Shown here one piece after another: positions 16,188-25,052 of a stretch of DNA of 61,248 nt. Within the stretch, counting starts at the first letter, position 1. The number at the start of each line of letters is the position of its first letter. The stretch comes from Synechococcus lacustris (GTDB lineage: Bacteria > Cyanobacteriota > Cyanobacteriia > PCC-6307 > Cyanobiaceae). Under the pieces are notes generated by a model. It was not told where the DNA came from and made no database searches. It was given only the letters and a program-made list of their open reading frames with translations. The stretch lies in NCBI GenBank assembly GCA_903943975.1, contig CAJAQB010000017.1, forward strand, positions 1 to 61,248. The letters are read 5' to 3'. The translations under genes were made by a program, and so were the position numbers.

Positions 16188-17365
16188 GGCTTCAGACCCG
16201 GCTGCCCATTGGCCGGCTGCCCCTTTGGATCAAAGACCACATTTACCTGCAGATTTGAGCCATAACGCAGCTTTAGTTGCTGCTCCGAAGTGGTCTCAAG
16301 GCGAATCTTCACCTCGAAAACCCGCTGGTCCAAATTTTCGCCAGGCTGGCCAGTAAATACCGTTTGCCGCTGTACCTGGGAAAGCACCTGATAAACCTTG
16401 CCCTTGAGGCTACCTTCAAAGCCATCGGCAGTGATCGTTGCTGTTTGCCCTTCAAACAACTTCGGCAGATCAGTTTGATATACCTCCGCGCTAACAATCA
16501 TGTGGCTGGTATCTGCCATCTCCAGGATGCCATCTTCACCCACCTTGTCGCCAGGGCGCACAACTATTCGCAGAATCTGACCATTCTGGGGGGCCCGCAC
16601 CGTAGCAAAGTCAAATTCCTGACGGGCGCGGTTACGGGAGGCAATCGCCTTACGCAATTCGTTGTTGGCGGTGGTTACATCCTCCGGCCGCACCTCCTTG
16701 ATCTGGGCCAAGGTTTGGCGGGCACTTTCAATGTCGGCCCGCAGGGTGCTGAGCGTGCCGGCACGGGTTTCAATCGCCTTGGCCAGGTCAGCTGTGGTGG
16801 TATCAGCCCGGGTGCGATAGCGGTCGCGCTGCAGCTCCGACACCCCCCCGGCCTTGAATAACTGGTCATAGCGCTGGGTTTCCAGCTTGGCTTCACTGGC
16901 GGTAGATCGGGCCGCCTTCACAGACTGATCCTGGGATAACTGCTCACCGGCCAGTTGTCTTTCCAGGCTCTGCACCTTGTATTCCTGGGCGCGAATTTCC
17001 CCCTGCTTAGCCCCCGCCTTCACCTGGGCAAGTTTGCTTTCGGCCACGGCCACCAGTTCATTGGCCTCCTCCAGGGAGGCCTTGAGCGTGCCGTAGCTAT
17101 TCAGGATCGCCAATGGCGTCCCCTCCTTCACCACCTGGTTTTCCAGCACCAGGATTTTCTCGATCCGATCACCACTGAGGGAACTGGGCACCGAGACCTT
17201 ACGGATCTTCGTTTCCGGCTCCAGCCGTCCCAGGGCCGACACCTTTCTGGGGGCCAACTGGGGTGGTGGCTCCACGGGTTTGGGCTGACAGGCCACCAGC
17301 AAACTGCTGCCGGCCAGCAGGCTGAGGCCGCAGACGCCCAGTAGGGCCACACGTAAACGACTCAT
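16184..17365 (-). CDS. devB: DevB-type HlyD/membrane-fusion adaptor
   Basis: A 393-residue periplasmic adaptor with an N-terminal signal-anchor ending in LVACQ, a possible lipobox. Next comes a biotinyl-lipoyl-like half motif (GRLEPETKIRKVSVPSSL near residue 45) and a long coiled coil from about 100 to 240. A beta-barrel half follows, with VRAPQNGQILRIVVRPGDKV near 255. It links DevAC to an outer-membrane channel that is not encoded here. Its start overlaps the stop of the hydroxyacid dehydrogenase gene by 4 bases. Confidence 0.85.
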   Translation of the reverse strand: MSRLRVALLGVCGLSLLAGSSLLVACQPKPVEPPPQLAPRKVSALGRLEPETKIRKVSVPSSLSGDRIEKILVLENQVVKEGTPLAILNSYGTLKASLEEANELVAVAESKLAQVKAGAKQGEIRAQEYKVQSLERQLAGEQLSQDQSVKAARSTASEAKLETQRYDQLFKAGGVSELQRDRYRTRADTTTADLAKAIETRAGTLSTLRADIESARQTLAQIKEVRPEDVTTANNELRKAIASRNRARQEFDFATVRAPQNGQILRIVVRPGDKVGEDGILEMADTSHMIVSAEVYQTDLPKLFEGQTATITADGFEGSLKGKVYQVLSQVQRQTVFTGQPGENLDQRVFEVKIRLETTSEQQLKLRYGSNLQVNVVFDPKGQPANGQPGLKP

Positions 17366-18372
17366 GGGCGGGGCAGCACCAAGTTTGGGCAGGCCAAACC
17401 TGCCTCCATGGCATCAAGATTATCAAGGGTGGTGGCGGCAATGGCAGCCAGGGCCTCATGGGTAAGGAATGCCTGGTGGCCAGTGATCAACACATTAGGA
17501 AAACTCTTGAGTTGATGGAAAAGATCATCGCCGATAATATCTTCGCTGTGATCTGCAAAGAACAGAGCCTTTTCCCCCTCATACACATCAATTGCCAAGC
17601 CGCCCAGGTGGCGGCTGCGCAGGGCCCTGATCACCGCCGGGGTGTCGATCAGGCCCCCACGGCTGGAATTGATCAACAACGCCCCAGCCTTCATCAAGGC
17701 CAAAGACTCTTCATTAATCAGATGGTGGGTACTTGGCAGCAAAGGGCAATGGAGACTCACCACCTCAGACTGCTGCAGCAACTCAGGTAATTCCAGATAT
17801 GTAACCCCCGCCGCCACCAGGTCTGGCACTTGACCCACCGGATCACTGGCCAGCACCTTCATGCCAAGGCCCAGCAACAGCCGGGCGGTGGCGGCCCCAA
17901 TCAAACCGGTGCCCACCACCCCAACGCTGCGGCCCCGCAGCTGGATTCCCACCAGGCCAGAGAGATCAAAATTATTTTCGCGGATGCGGCTATGGCTGCG
18001 GTGCACCCGCCGGGCCAGGCCAAACAGCAGGGCCAGCGTAAATTCGGCCACGGAATCGGCGCCATAGGCGGGCACCCGTGCCACTGAAACGCCCCAACGG
18101 CTGGCCGCCTCAATGTCTACCTGGTTGCTGCCGGCACAGCGCAGGGCCAGAAAACGCACGCCCTGGGCTGCGATCCGCTCCAGGGTGAGCGCTGAAAGGT
18201 CGTCGTTTACGAAGGCACAAACCGCCTCGTGGCCCGCCACGATCCCAGCGGTGCTGGCTTCAAGCCGCGCCGAGGAATAGGTGAAGGTGTGGGGGCTGGA
18301 CTGCCGTTCCCCCAGTTGGCTGGCGAAGCTGGCCCGGTCATAGGACCGGGCGCTGGTCATCAACACGCGCAT
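17362..18372 (-). CDS. D-2-hydroxyacid dehydrogenase (D-lactate dehydrogenase type)
   Basis: About 336 residues of the NAD-dependent D-isomer-specific 2-hydroxyacid dehydrogenase family. The Rossmann motif VGVVGTGLIGAATARLL is near residue 146. The catalytic Arg and surroundings are in INSSRGGLIDTPAVI near 235, and the active-site His is in TGHQAFLTHEAL near 298. Overall pattern and length are closest to fermentative D-lactate dehydrogenases (pyruvate to D-lactate). ATG 18372 is preferred over GTG 18378. It heads the translationally coupled devBCA set, an unusual partner for an envelope exporter. Confidence 0.85.
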   Translation of the reverse strand: MRVLMTSARSYDRASFASQLGERQSSPHTFTYSSARLEASTAGIVAGHEAVCAFVNDDLSALTLERIAAQGVRFLALRCAGSNQVDIEAASRWGVSVARVPAYGADSVAEFTLALLFGLARRVHRSHSRIRENNFDLSGLVGIQLRGRSVGVVGTGLIGAATARLLLGLGMKVLASDPVGQVPDLVAAGVTYLELPELLQQSEVVSLHCPLLPSTHHLINEESLALMKAGALLINSSRGGLIDTPAVIRALRSRHLGGLAIDVYEGEKALFFADHSEDIIGDDLFHQLKSFPNVLITGHQAFLTHEALAAIAATTLDNLDAMEAGLACPNLVLPRP

Positions 18373-18434
18373 GGTCACAGGCCTTGGGCAACCTAAGTAA
18401 ATACTCAGGCCCAGTGATCAAAACAGCGATTGTG

Positions 18435-18472
18435 AGCTAATGCTGGCCCCCTCTAGGGGGGCGGCATTAGCT
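18435..18472 (-). terminator. Strong hairpin at the glcD stop
   Basis: AGCTAATGC (18435-18443) and GCATTAGCT (18464-18472) are exact complements, and inside them CCCCCT pairs with AGGGGG around a two-base loop. The hairpin starts within the glcD stop codon and lies between glcD and the dehydrogenase gene. No U-tract follows, so it may be a processing or partial termination site rather than a full intrinsic terminator. Confidence 0.55.
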
Positions 18473-19934
18473 AAAATGCCTTCACCTGGGCCGGTAATTC
18501 TAACTGCTGGGCGCGGCGGCTGGATTCAGCACAGCCCACTGGAGTGGGAAATAATTTTCCGGGATTGGCCCGTTGATCCGGGTCAAAGGCCCTTCGTACC
18601 AATTGCATTGTTTCCAGATCATCGGCGTTAAACATCCAATCCATAAAGCAACGCTTATCAGCACCGATCCCATGTTCGCCACTGATGCTGCCGCCGGCAT
18701 CAACGCAGAGCCTCAGGATCGCCGCCCCCAGCTCCTTTACCCTTTGCTTTACCCCAGCCTCGCTGGCGTTGTAGAGAATCAACGGGTGCAGGTTGCCATC
18801 CCCGGCATGGAAAACATTGGCCACCGGTAAACCATGCTGCTCAGATAATTCAGCAATGGCGGCCAGCACCCGGGGCAGGGCGCTGCGGGGTACCACCCCG
18901 TCTTGGAGGTAATAGCTGGGATACATGCGCCCCAGGGCGGAGATGGCGCTCTTACGCCCCAACCAGAGCCGCGCCCGATCCTCGGGGGCCACGGCCTGCT
19001 GCACCTGGCGGGCCCCGGCCTGACGACAGAGCCGTTCGCTCAGCTCCGCCGCCACCGCCACCTCCCGGCCACTGCCATCCAGTTCAATCAGCAGGGCCGC
19101 AGCCGCATCACTGGGATAAAGCTCCTGCTCGAGCATGGCGTCCACGGCGCGGATCGTGAAGTTGTCCATGATTTCCATCCCCGCCGGCAACACCCCCGCC
19201 GCCGTGATCGCCCGCACCGCCTCCCCGGCGGCCTCCATCGAGCTGAAATCCGCCAAAAGCACCGCCACCGCCTCCGGCTCCCGCAACAGCCGCAGGGTGA
19301 TCGCCGTGGTGATCCCGAGGGTGCCCTCACTGCCAATGAATACGCCCCGCAGGTCAAGCCCGGGCGCCTCCGCCAGCGGTCCCCCCAGGGTGGTGACCGT
19401 GCCATCGGGCAAGACCACCTCCAGCTCGAGCACATGGTTGCTGGTTACCCCGTACTTAAGGCAGTGCACCCCACCGGAGTTTTCGGCCACGTTGCCCCCC
19501 ACGCTGCACACCACCTGGCTGGAAGGGTCTGGGGCGTAATAGAAACCAGCGCCGCTCACGGCCCGGGTCACCCAGCTATTGATCACCCCGGGCTGCACGC
19601 GAATGCGTTGGTTATCAATATCCACCGCCAGCACCTGACGCATGCGGCTGGTGATCACCAGCAGGGCCGGCTGCTCCACCAAGGCCCCGCCGGATAACCC
19701 CGTGCCACTGCCGCGGGCCACGAAGGCCACCCCCAGCTCATGGCAAAGCCCCAACACCGCCGCCACCTGCTCGGTGCTTTCCGGCAGCACCGCCAAGGGG
19801 GGCAGGTGCCGGTCCATGGTGAGGCCGTCACAGTCGTAGCTGAGCAGCTCCTGGCGTTTGCTCAATACCGCCTTGGCGGGCAGTAAACGGCGGAGACGGC
19901 GCTCAAGTTCAGCCCAGTCAATCCGCTGCACCAC
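18471..19934 (-). CDS. glcD: FAD-linked oxidase, GlcD/D-lactate dehydrogenase type
   Basis: About 487 residues. The N-terminal FAD-binding domain (PCMH type) shows VARGSGTGLSGGA near residue 75 and SVGGNVAENSGGVHCLKYG near 130. The C-terminal FAD-oxidase domain shows HAGDGNLHPLILYN near 385 and SGEHGIGADKRCFM near 425. Members oxidise glycolate or D-lactate, feeding photorespiratory glyoxylate or pyruvate. A TTG at 19979 is in frame, but GTG 19934 gives the usual N terminus and leaves room for the promoter between it and the divergent hemL. The iron-sulfur and GlcE subunits are not visible nearby. Confidence 0.85.
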   Translation of the reverse strand: MVQRIDWAELERRLRRLLPAKAVLSKRQELLSYDCDGLTMDRHLPPLAVLPESTEQVAAVLGLCHELGVAFVARGSGTGLSGGALVEQPALLVITSRMRQVLAVDIDNQRIRVQPGVINSWVTRAVSGAGFYYAPDPSSQVVCSVGGNVAENSGGVHCLKYGVTSNHVLELEVVLPDGTVTTLGGPLAEAPGLDLRGVFIGSEGTLGITTAITLRLLREPEAVAVLLADFSSMEAAGEAVRAITAAGVLPAGMEIMDNFTIRAVDAMLEQELYPSDAAAALLIELDGSGREVAVAAELSERLCRQAGARQVQQAVAPEDRARLWLGRKSAISALGRMYPSYYLQDGVVPRSALPRVLAAIAELSEQHGLPVANVFHAGDGNLHPLILYNASEAGVKQRVKELGAAILRLCVDAGGSISGEHGIGADKRCFMDWMFNADDLETMQLVRRAFDPDQRANPGKLFPTPVGCAESSRRAQQLELPAQVKAF

Positions 19935-19993
19935 TGGCTTGCTGCCGTAACAAAACAGTGTTGCCAGGCTAGGGGGCAAGGTTCTAGGTAAGG

Positions 19994-21328
19994 ATGGGGG
20001 CTTGTGATTTGCTGAACGCTCCCTTGGTTACCGCCGCCGCCCTGAACACCAGCCGCTCCGATGCGTTGTTCGCGGCCGCCCAAAAGCTGATGCCAGGTGG
20101 GGTGAACTCACCGGTGCGGGCCTTCCGTTCCGTGGGCGGTCAACCGATCGTGTTTGACCGGGTGGAAGGGGCCTACGCCTGGGATGTGGACGGCAACCGC
20201 TATATCGATTACATCGGCAGCTGGGGGCCGGCCATCTGCGGCCACGCCCACCCCGAAGTAATCGAGGCCCTGCACCAGGCCCTGGCCAAGGGCACCAGCT
20301 TTGGCGCCCCCTGCGCCCTGGAAAACGACTTGGCCCAGCTGGTGATCGATGCGGTGCCCAGCGTTGAGATGGTGCGCTTTGTGAACAGCGGCACCGAGGC
20401 CTGCATGGCCGTGCTGCGGCTGATGCGCGCCTACACCGGCCGCGAAAAGCTGATCAAGTTTGAAGGCTGCTACCACGGCCACGCCGACATGTTCCTGGTG
20501 AAGGCCGGCTCCGGGGTGGCCACCCTCGGCCTGCCCGACTCCCCCGGCGTGCCCAGCAGCACCACCGCCAGCACCCTCACCGCCCCCTACAACGATCTGG
20601 AGGCGGTAAAGGCGCTGTTTGCCGCCAACCCCGATTCGATCTCCGGGGTGATCCTGGAGCCGGTAGTGGGTAACGCCGGCTTCATCCCCCCCGACTTCGG
20701 CTTCCTCGAGGGCCTGCGGGAACTGACCAAGGAATACGGCGCCCTGCTGGTTTTTGACGAAGTCATGACCGGCTTCCGCATCGCCTACGGCGGCGCCCAG
20801 TCGAAGTTCGGCATCACCCCAGACCTCACCACCATGGGCAAGGTGATCGGCGGCGGCCTGCCCGTGGGGGCCTACGGCGGCCGGGCCGAAATCATGGCGA
20901 TGGTGGCCCCGGCGGGGCCGATGTATCAGGCGGGCACCCTGAGCGGCAATCCCCTGGCGATGACCGCCGGCATTAAAACCCTGGAAATCCTCAAGCGCCC
21001 AGGTAGCTACGAGCAACTGGAAGAGCGCACCAAGCGCCTTTCAAACGGCATCCAGGCGGCGGCCAAGGCGGCGGGCCTGCCGATCTGCGGCAGCAGCATC
21101 AGCGCCATGTTTGGTTTCTTCCTCACCGAAGGCCCCGTGCGCAACTTTGAAGAGGCCAAGGCGGCAGACACCGCCCGTTTTGCCAAGTTGCACCGGGCAA
21201 TGCTGGAACGGGGGGTTTACCTCGCCCCCAGTGCCTTCGAGGCCGGCTTCACCTCCCTGGCCCACTCCGAAGCCGACATCGACGCCACCATCGAGGCCTT
21301 CCGTGAAAGCTTTGCCGCCATCGCCTGA
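19994..21328 (+). CDS. hemL: Glutamate-1-semialdehyde 2,1-aminomutase
   Basis: A 444-residue PLP enzyme that converts glutamate-1-semialdehyde to 5-aminolevulinate, the precursor of haem, chlorophyll and phycobilins. Conserved elements are [13 protein letters not shown] near the N terminus, the cofactor region [27 protein letters not shown] near residue 255, and the PLP lysine in [18 protein letters not shown] near 280. The start at 19994 is taken; TTG 20024 would give a shorter N terminus closer to relatives. It is divergent from glcD. Confidence 0.95.
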   Translation: MGACDLLNAPLVTAAALNTSRSDALFAAAQKLMPGGVNSPVRAFRSVGGQPIVFDRVEGAYAWDVDGNRYIDYIGSWGPAICGHAHPEVIEALHQALAKGTSFGAPCALENDLAQLVIDAVPSVEMVRFVNSGTEACMAVLRLMRAYTGREKLIKFEGCYHGHADMFLVKAGSGVATLGLPDSPGVPSSTTASTLTAPYNDLEAVKALFAANPDSISGVILEPVVGNAGFIPPDFGFLEGLRELTKEYGALLVFDEVMTGFRIAYGGAQSKFGITPDLTTMGKVIGGGLPVGAYGGRAEIMAMVAPAGPMYQAGTLSGNPLAMTAGIKTLEILKRPGSYEQLEERTKRLSNGIQAAAKAAGLPICGSSISAMFGFFLTEGPVRNFEEAKAADTARFAKLHRAMLERGVYLAPSAFEAGFTSLAHSEADIDATIEAFRESFAAIA

Positions 21329-22523
21329 ACTGCGGCGGCGCCAGGGCTGGGCCCTCAGCCGGGCGGCCTGCCTGCCAATCCTGCTGCTACTAAACGCCTG
21401 CGGTGGCTCCAACGGCAACCAGCCGGTGAACCTGAAGGGGGGCCTGCCGGTGGGGGCGGTGCTGTCGCTCACTGGCAACGCCAATGTGTATGGGCAAGAC
21501 CAGAAAATCGGCCTGGAGCTGGCCCAGGCGGCCCTCAAGCCCGGCAGCCCCCTGCCGCTGCAGCTGCGCATCGAAGACGGCGGCAGTGATGAGGCGGGCG
21601 CCACCAGTGCCTTCAACCTGTTGATCAAGGGGGGCAGCGCCGCCTTGATCGGTCCCACCCTTTCCCAGCAGGCCTTCGCCGCCGATCCGATCGCCCAACG
21701 CCGCGGCGTGGCGGTGCTGGCCCCCTCCAACACCGCCACGGGCATCCCCGAACTGGGCAGCTTCATTAGTCGGGTGTCGGCCCAAAGCTCGGTGATTGCC
21801 CCCCTCTCGATCGCCAAGGCCCTGGAACTCCATCCCCAGATCAAGCGGGCGGCGGTGTTCTATGCCCAAGACGATGCTTACAGCACCGCCGAAACCACAA
21901 TCTTCCAGAAGGCATTAACAGAGAAGGGGCTCAAACCGATCACGGTGCAGCGCACCCAGCTCAACGACCAAGACTTCCTTAATCAGATCACCGCCGCCCT
22001 CCAACTCAAGCCCGACCTGGTGGTGCTTTCCCTACAGGCGGTGGATGGCGGCAACCTGATTCGTCAACTGCGGGAACTGGGTTACAAGGGCACGATCGTG
22101 GTTGGCAACGGCATGAATACGCCGAACATCTATCCGATCTGCCAACGGGCCTGTGATGGCATCTTGATCGCCCAGGCCTACAGCCCCGAACTACCCAGCG
22201 CCGCCAACCGCGCCTTTGTGGCCAGTTACAAGGCCAAACAGGGGGGCGCCATCCCGCCGCAGCTCACTGCCCAGGCCTATGCCGCCTACCAGGTGATCGC
22301 CGAAGCCGCCGCCCGGCTCAACCAACAACAACCGCTGCAGGGCAAGTCCCTGCGCCAGGTGCGCCTGCTGCTGAACAAAGAAATCCTCAGCGGCAGCTAC
22401 GACACCCCCCTGGGCCGCATCAGCTTCAGCCCCGCGGGGGAAGTGCAGCAGGAAAGCTTCTTTGTGGCCCAGGTGCGGATGAATACCGACGGCCGCAGCG
22501 GGCGCTTTGCCCTGCTGAACTAA
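21303..22523 (+). CDS. Amino-acid ABC transporter binding lipoprotein (LivJ/NatB type)
   Basis: A type I periplasmic binding protein of about 406 residues. The start codon is inferred as GTG 21303, overlapping hemL by 26 bases; the open frame itself reaches further upstream inside hemL. The hydrophobic leader ends in LLLLNAC-GG, a good lipobox. The mature protein begins with the family-typical [19 protein letters not shown] and GLELAQAAL, with [22 protein letters not shown] mid-protein. It is the first gene of a five-gene Liv/Nat set. Branched-chain or neutral amino acids are the most likely cargo; urea is a less likely alternative. Confidence 0.85.
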   Translation: MKALPPSPELRRRQGWALSRAACLPILLLLNACGGSNGNQPVNLKGGLPVGAVLSLTGNANVYGQDQKIGLELAQAALKPGSPLPLQLRIEDGGSDEAGATSAFNLLIKGGSAALIGPTLSQQAFAADPIAQRRGVAVLAPSNTATGIPELGSFISRVSAQSSVIAPLSIAKALELHPQIKRAAVFYAQDDAYSTAETTIFQKALTEKGLKPITVQRTQLNDQDFLNQITAALQLKPDLVVLSLQAVDGGNLIRQLRELGYKGTIVVGNGMNTPNIYPICQRACDGILIAQAYSPELPSAANRAFVASYKAKQGGAIPPQLTAQAYAAYQVIAEAAARLNQQQPLQGKSLRQVRLLLNKEILSGSYDTPLGRISFSPAGEVQQESFFVAQVRMNTDGRSGRFALLN

Positions 22524-22532
22524 AGCGCGCCG

Positions 22533-23468
22533 ATGGAAGTGTTGGCGCAACTGCTGATCAATGGCCTTTCGGTGGGGGCCGTTTATGCCCTATTTGCCCT
22601 GGGTTACACCCTGGTTTTTTCGGTGCTGGGGGTAATCAACTTCGCCCACGGCGCCCTGTTCACCCTTGGGGCCTATCTCACCTATCTGCTGCTGGGGGGG
22701 GCGGTGGGCAGCAACGGCGCCCTGGCCGGCCTACAGCTGCCCCTGGCCCTGCCCCTCTGGGCGGCCCTGCCCCTGGCGGGTCTCGGCACCGCCGCCGCCA
22801 GCCTGGTGGTGGAGGCCGTGGCCTTCCGACCGCTGCGGCGCCGCGGCGCTGAACCTTTGCTTTATTTGATCACCAGCTTGGGGGCTGGGGTGATCCTTGT
22901 GAACCTGATCCAGTTGCTAATGGGGGCCGAGGCCTATGCCCTCCCCGGCCAGCTGCTGGGGGCCCTGCCAGCGGTGTTGGCCCTGGGGGATGGCCTGCAA
23001 ATCCGCACCGTGCAATTGCTATTGCTGCTGGTGGCCGCACTGGTGATGCTCTTGCTAAGCCTCTGGCTCAACCGCAGCCGCGCCGGCAAGGCCCTGCAGG
23101 CCGTGGCGGAAGACGCCACCACCGCCCGGCTGCTGGGCATCAACAGTGGCGCCATGGTCCAGCTGGCCTTTGCTTTGGCCGGCTTCCTGGCGGGCTTAGC
23201 CGGCGGTTTGGTGGCCCTGAGCGTGAGCATCGCCGGGCCCTATTTCGGCATCAGCTACGGGCTCAAGGGGCTGGGGGTGTTGGTGCTGGGGGGCCTGGGC
23301 AGCGTGCCGGGGGCGGTGTTGGGGGGGCTGATCGTGGGCATCGCCGAGGCCTGCGTACCCGGCAACCTCTCGGGCTACAAAGACGCCGTGGCTTTTGCCT
23401 TTCTGTTTGTGGTGTTGCTGCTGCGGCCCCAGGGGCTACTGGGGCGGCGGCTGGTGGAGAAGGTGTAG
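22533..23468 (+). CDS. livH: Amino-acid ABC transporter permease (LivH/NatD type)
   Basis: A 311-residue permease with about eight hydrophobic helices. The LivH start is clear: LLINGLSVGAVYALFALGYT and VLGVINFAHGALFTLGAY. The C-terminal GLKGLGVLVLGGLGSVPGA loop contacts the ATPase. It follows the binding protein by 9 bases and forms the channel heterodimer with the LivM-type protein downstream. Confidence 0.92.
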   Translation: MEVLAQLLINGLSVGAVYALFALGYTLVFSVLGVINFAHGALFTLGAYLTYLLLGGAVGSNGALAGLQLPLALPLWAALPLAGLGTAAASLVVEAVAFRPLRRRGAEPLLYLITSLGAGVILVNLIQLLMGAEAYALPGQLLGALPAVLALGDGLQIRTVQLLLLLVAALVMLLLSLWLNRSRAGKALQAVAEDATTARLLGINSGAMVQLAFALAGFLAGLAGGLVALSVSIAGPYFGISYGLKGLGVLVLGGLGSVPGAVLGGLIVGIAEACVPGNLSGYKDAVAFAFLFVVLLLRPQGLLGRRLVEKV

Positions 23469-23475
23469 GCAATAA

Positions 23476-24342
23476 ATGCTCGACGTCTCCCTACTGGTGC
23501 AGATGCTGCTGGGGGCCCTGCTGGCCCTGGCGGTGTACCTGCCCCTGCGGGCCGGTCAGCTGTCGCTGGCCACCCCCGGTTTTTATGCCATCGGCGGCAC
23601 CGTGGCGGCGCTGCTCTCCACCCGCGCACCGGCGCTGGCGGGGGACGGCGAGCTCTATCCGCTCAGTTCGGTGTTGCTGGAATTGCTACTCGCCCTGCTG
23701 CTGGCTGGGGCTCTGGCCCTGGTGATCGGCGGACCAGTGTTGCGGCTGCAGGGCATCTACCTGGCGATCGCCACGATCGCCCTGGTGGAAATCCTGCGGG
23801 TGTTGCTACTCAATAGTTCTTGGTTTGGTGGGGCGGTGGGGATTTTTGCGATCCCCCAGCCCTTCGATGGTCCCGAGGGCTATCTCGGCGCCTATGGGCT
23901 GCTGCTGGCGCTGGTCTGTTGGGGCTGCCACTGGCTCGAACAACAGCCCCTGGGCCGGGCCATGGCCGCCATCCGCGATGACGAACTGGCGGCCCGCTGC
24001 ATGGGCGTAGATACAGATCGGGTGAAACTGCTGGCCTTTTTATTCAGTGCCCTAGTCGCTGCCGCCGCCGGGGTCTTGGCGGCCCATTACTTCAACAGTT
24101 GGAATGCCCGTCAGGCCAGCTTTGACGCCAGCATCACCAGCCTGGCCTTTGTGGTGTTGGGCGGCAGTCGCACCTGGTTGGGCCCCGTGCTGGGGGGCCT
24201 GCTGCTCACCGCCCTGCCGGAACTATTGCGGCCGGTGGGCGACCTGCGCCTGATCGTGTTTGGCCTGGTGATCCTGCTGGGACCGGTGTTAATTCCCCAG
24301 GGTCTGATTCCCCGGGGCTTGATCAACCCCAAACGGCCATGA
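23476..24342 (+). CDS. livM: Amino-acid ABC transporter permease (LivM/NatC type)
   Basis: A 288-residue membrane protein, near the short end of the LivM range. It has GQLSLATPGFYAIGGTVAA near residue 20, GPVLRLQGIYLAIATIAL near 85, and the ATPase-contact loop MAAIRDDELAARCMGVD near 160. It starts 7 bases after livH and its stop overlaps the livG start (ATGA). Confidence 0.92.
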   Translation: MLDVSLLVQMLLGALLALAVYLPLRAGQLSLATPGFYAIGGTVAALLSTRAPALAGDGELYPLSSVLLELLLALLLAGALALVIGGPVLRLQGIYLAIATIALVEILRVLLLNSSWFGGAVGIFAIPQPFDGPEGYLGAYGLLLALVCWGCHWLEQQPLGRAMAAIRDDELAARCMGVDTDRVKLLAFLFSALVAAAAGVLAAHYFNSWNARQASFDASITSLAFVVLGGSRTWLGPVLGGLLLTALPELLRPVGDLRLIVFGLVILLGPVLIPQGLIPRGLINPKRP

Positions 24343-25052
24343 CAACTGCAGCATTGCTGGAGCTGGATCAAGTGAGCCGGCGCTTTGGCGGCCTGCAGGC
24401 CCTTGATGGGGTGAGCCTGGAGGTGCAGCAGGGGGAGATCCTCGGCCTGATCGGCCCGAATGGGGCCGGCAAAACCACCCTTTTCAATGTGATCACCGGC
24501 CTCACCGCCCCCAGCAGCGGCAGCGTGCGCTGGCGGGGTAAGGCGATTGAAGGGCAACGGCCGGACCTGCTCTGCCGACTGGGCCTGGCCCGCACCTTTC
24601 AGAACCTGCGCCTATTTCGCCAACTCAGCTGCCTCGACAACCTGCAGGTGGCCATGGGCCGCAACGACCGCCGCGGCGCCCTGGAGCTCTTGGCCCTGGT
24701 GCAGCTGCAGGGGCGGGCCGAGGCGGCCGCCGGCTCCCTGGCCTATGGCGACCAGCGCCGGCTTGAAATCGCCCGGGCCCTGGCCACCGGCCCCCAGCTG
24801 TTGCTGCTGGATGAACCGGCCGCGGGGCTCAACCCAGTGGAAAAGCAGGCATTACGGGAGCTGGTGCAGCTGCTGCGCGACCAGTTCCAGCTAACGGTGT
24901 TGATAATTGAGCACCATGTGCCGCTGATGATGCAGCTCTGTGACCGACTAGCGGTGCTGAATTTCGGCCGGCGCATTGCCCTCGGCAGCCCCGAACAGGT
25001 GCGTCGCGATCCCCTGGTGATCGAGGCCTACCTGGGCAAGGGGGCCCCATGA
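24339..25052 (+). CDS. livG: Amino-acid ABC transporter ATPase (LivG/NatA type)
   Basis: A 237-residue ATPase. Walker A is GPNGAGKTTLFNVITGL, Walker B LLLLDEPAAGLNPVE, followed by the LivG-typical C terminus EQVRRDPLVIEAYLG. The usual signature LSGG is replaced by SLAYGDQRRLEIARAL, which is normal for this branch. Its stop lies in GGCCCCATGAGC (25043-25054), and the same 12 bases recur at the livF start (26511-26522), suggesting livG and livF once overlapped directly. Confidence 0.93.
   Translation: MTTAALLELDQVSRRFGGLQALDGVSLEVQQGEILGLIGPNGAGKTTLFNVITGLTAPSSGSVRWRGKAIEGQRPDLLCRLGLARTFQNLRLFRQLSCLDNLQVAMGRNDRRGALELLALVQLQGRAEAAAGSLAYGDQRRLEIARALATGPQLLLLDEPAAGLNPVEKQALRELVQLLRDQFQLTVLIIEHHVPLMMQLCDRLAVLNFGRRIALGSPEQVRRDPLVIEAYLGKGAP

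Noticed and set aside
14273-17365. Evidence of heterocyst formation
   Set aside because: DevBCA exporters occur in unicellular cyanobacteria; no heterocyst genes are seen and the rest looks picocyanobacterial.
20108-21016. 302-codon frame opposite hemL
   Set aside because: Gly/His/Val-rich antisense shadow; hemL is complete with its PLP lysine motif.
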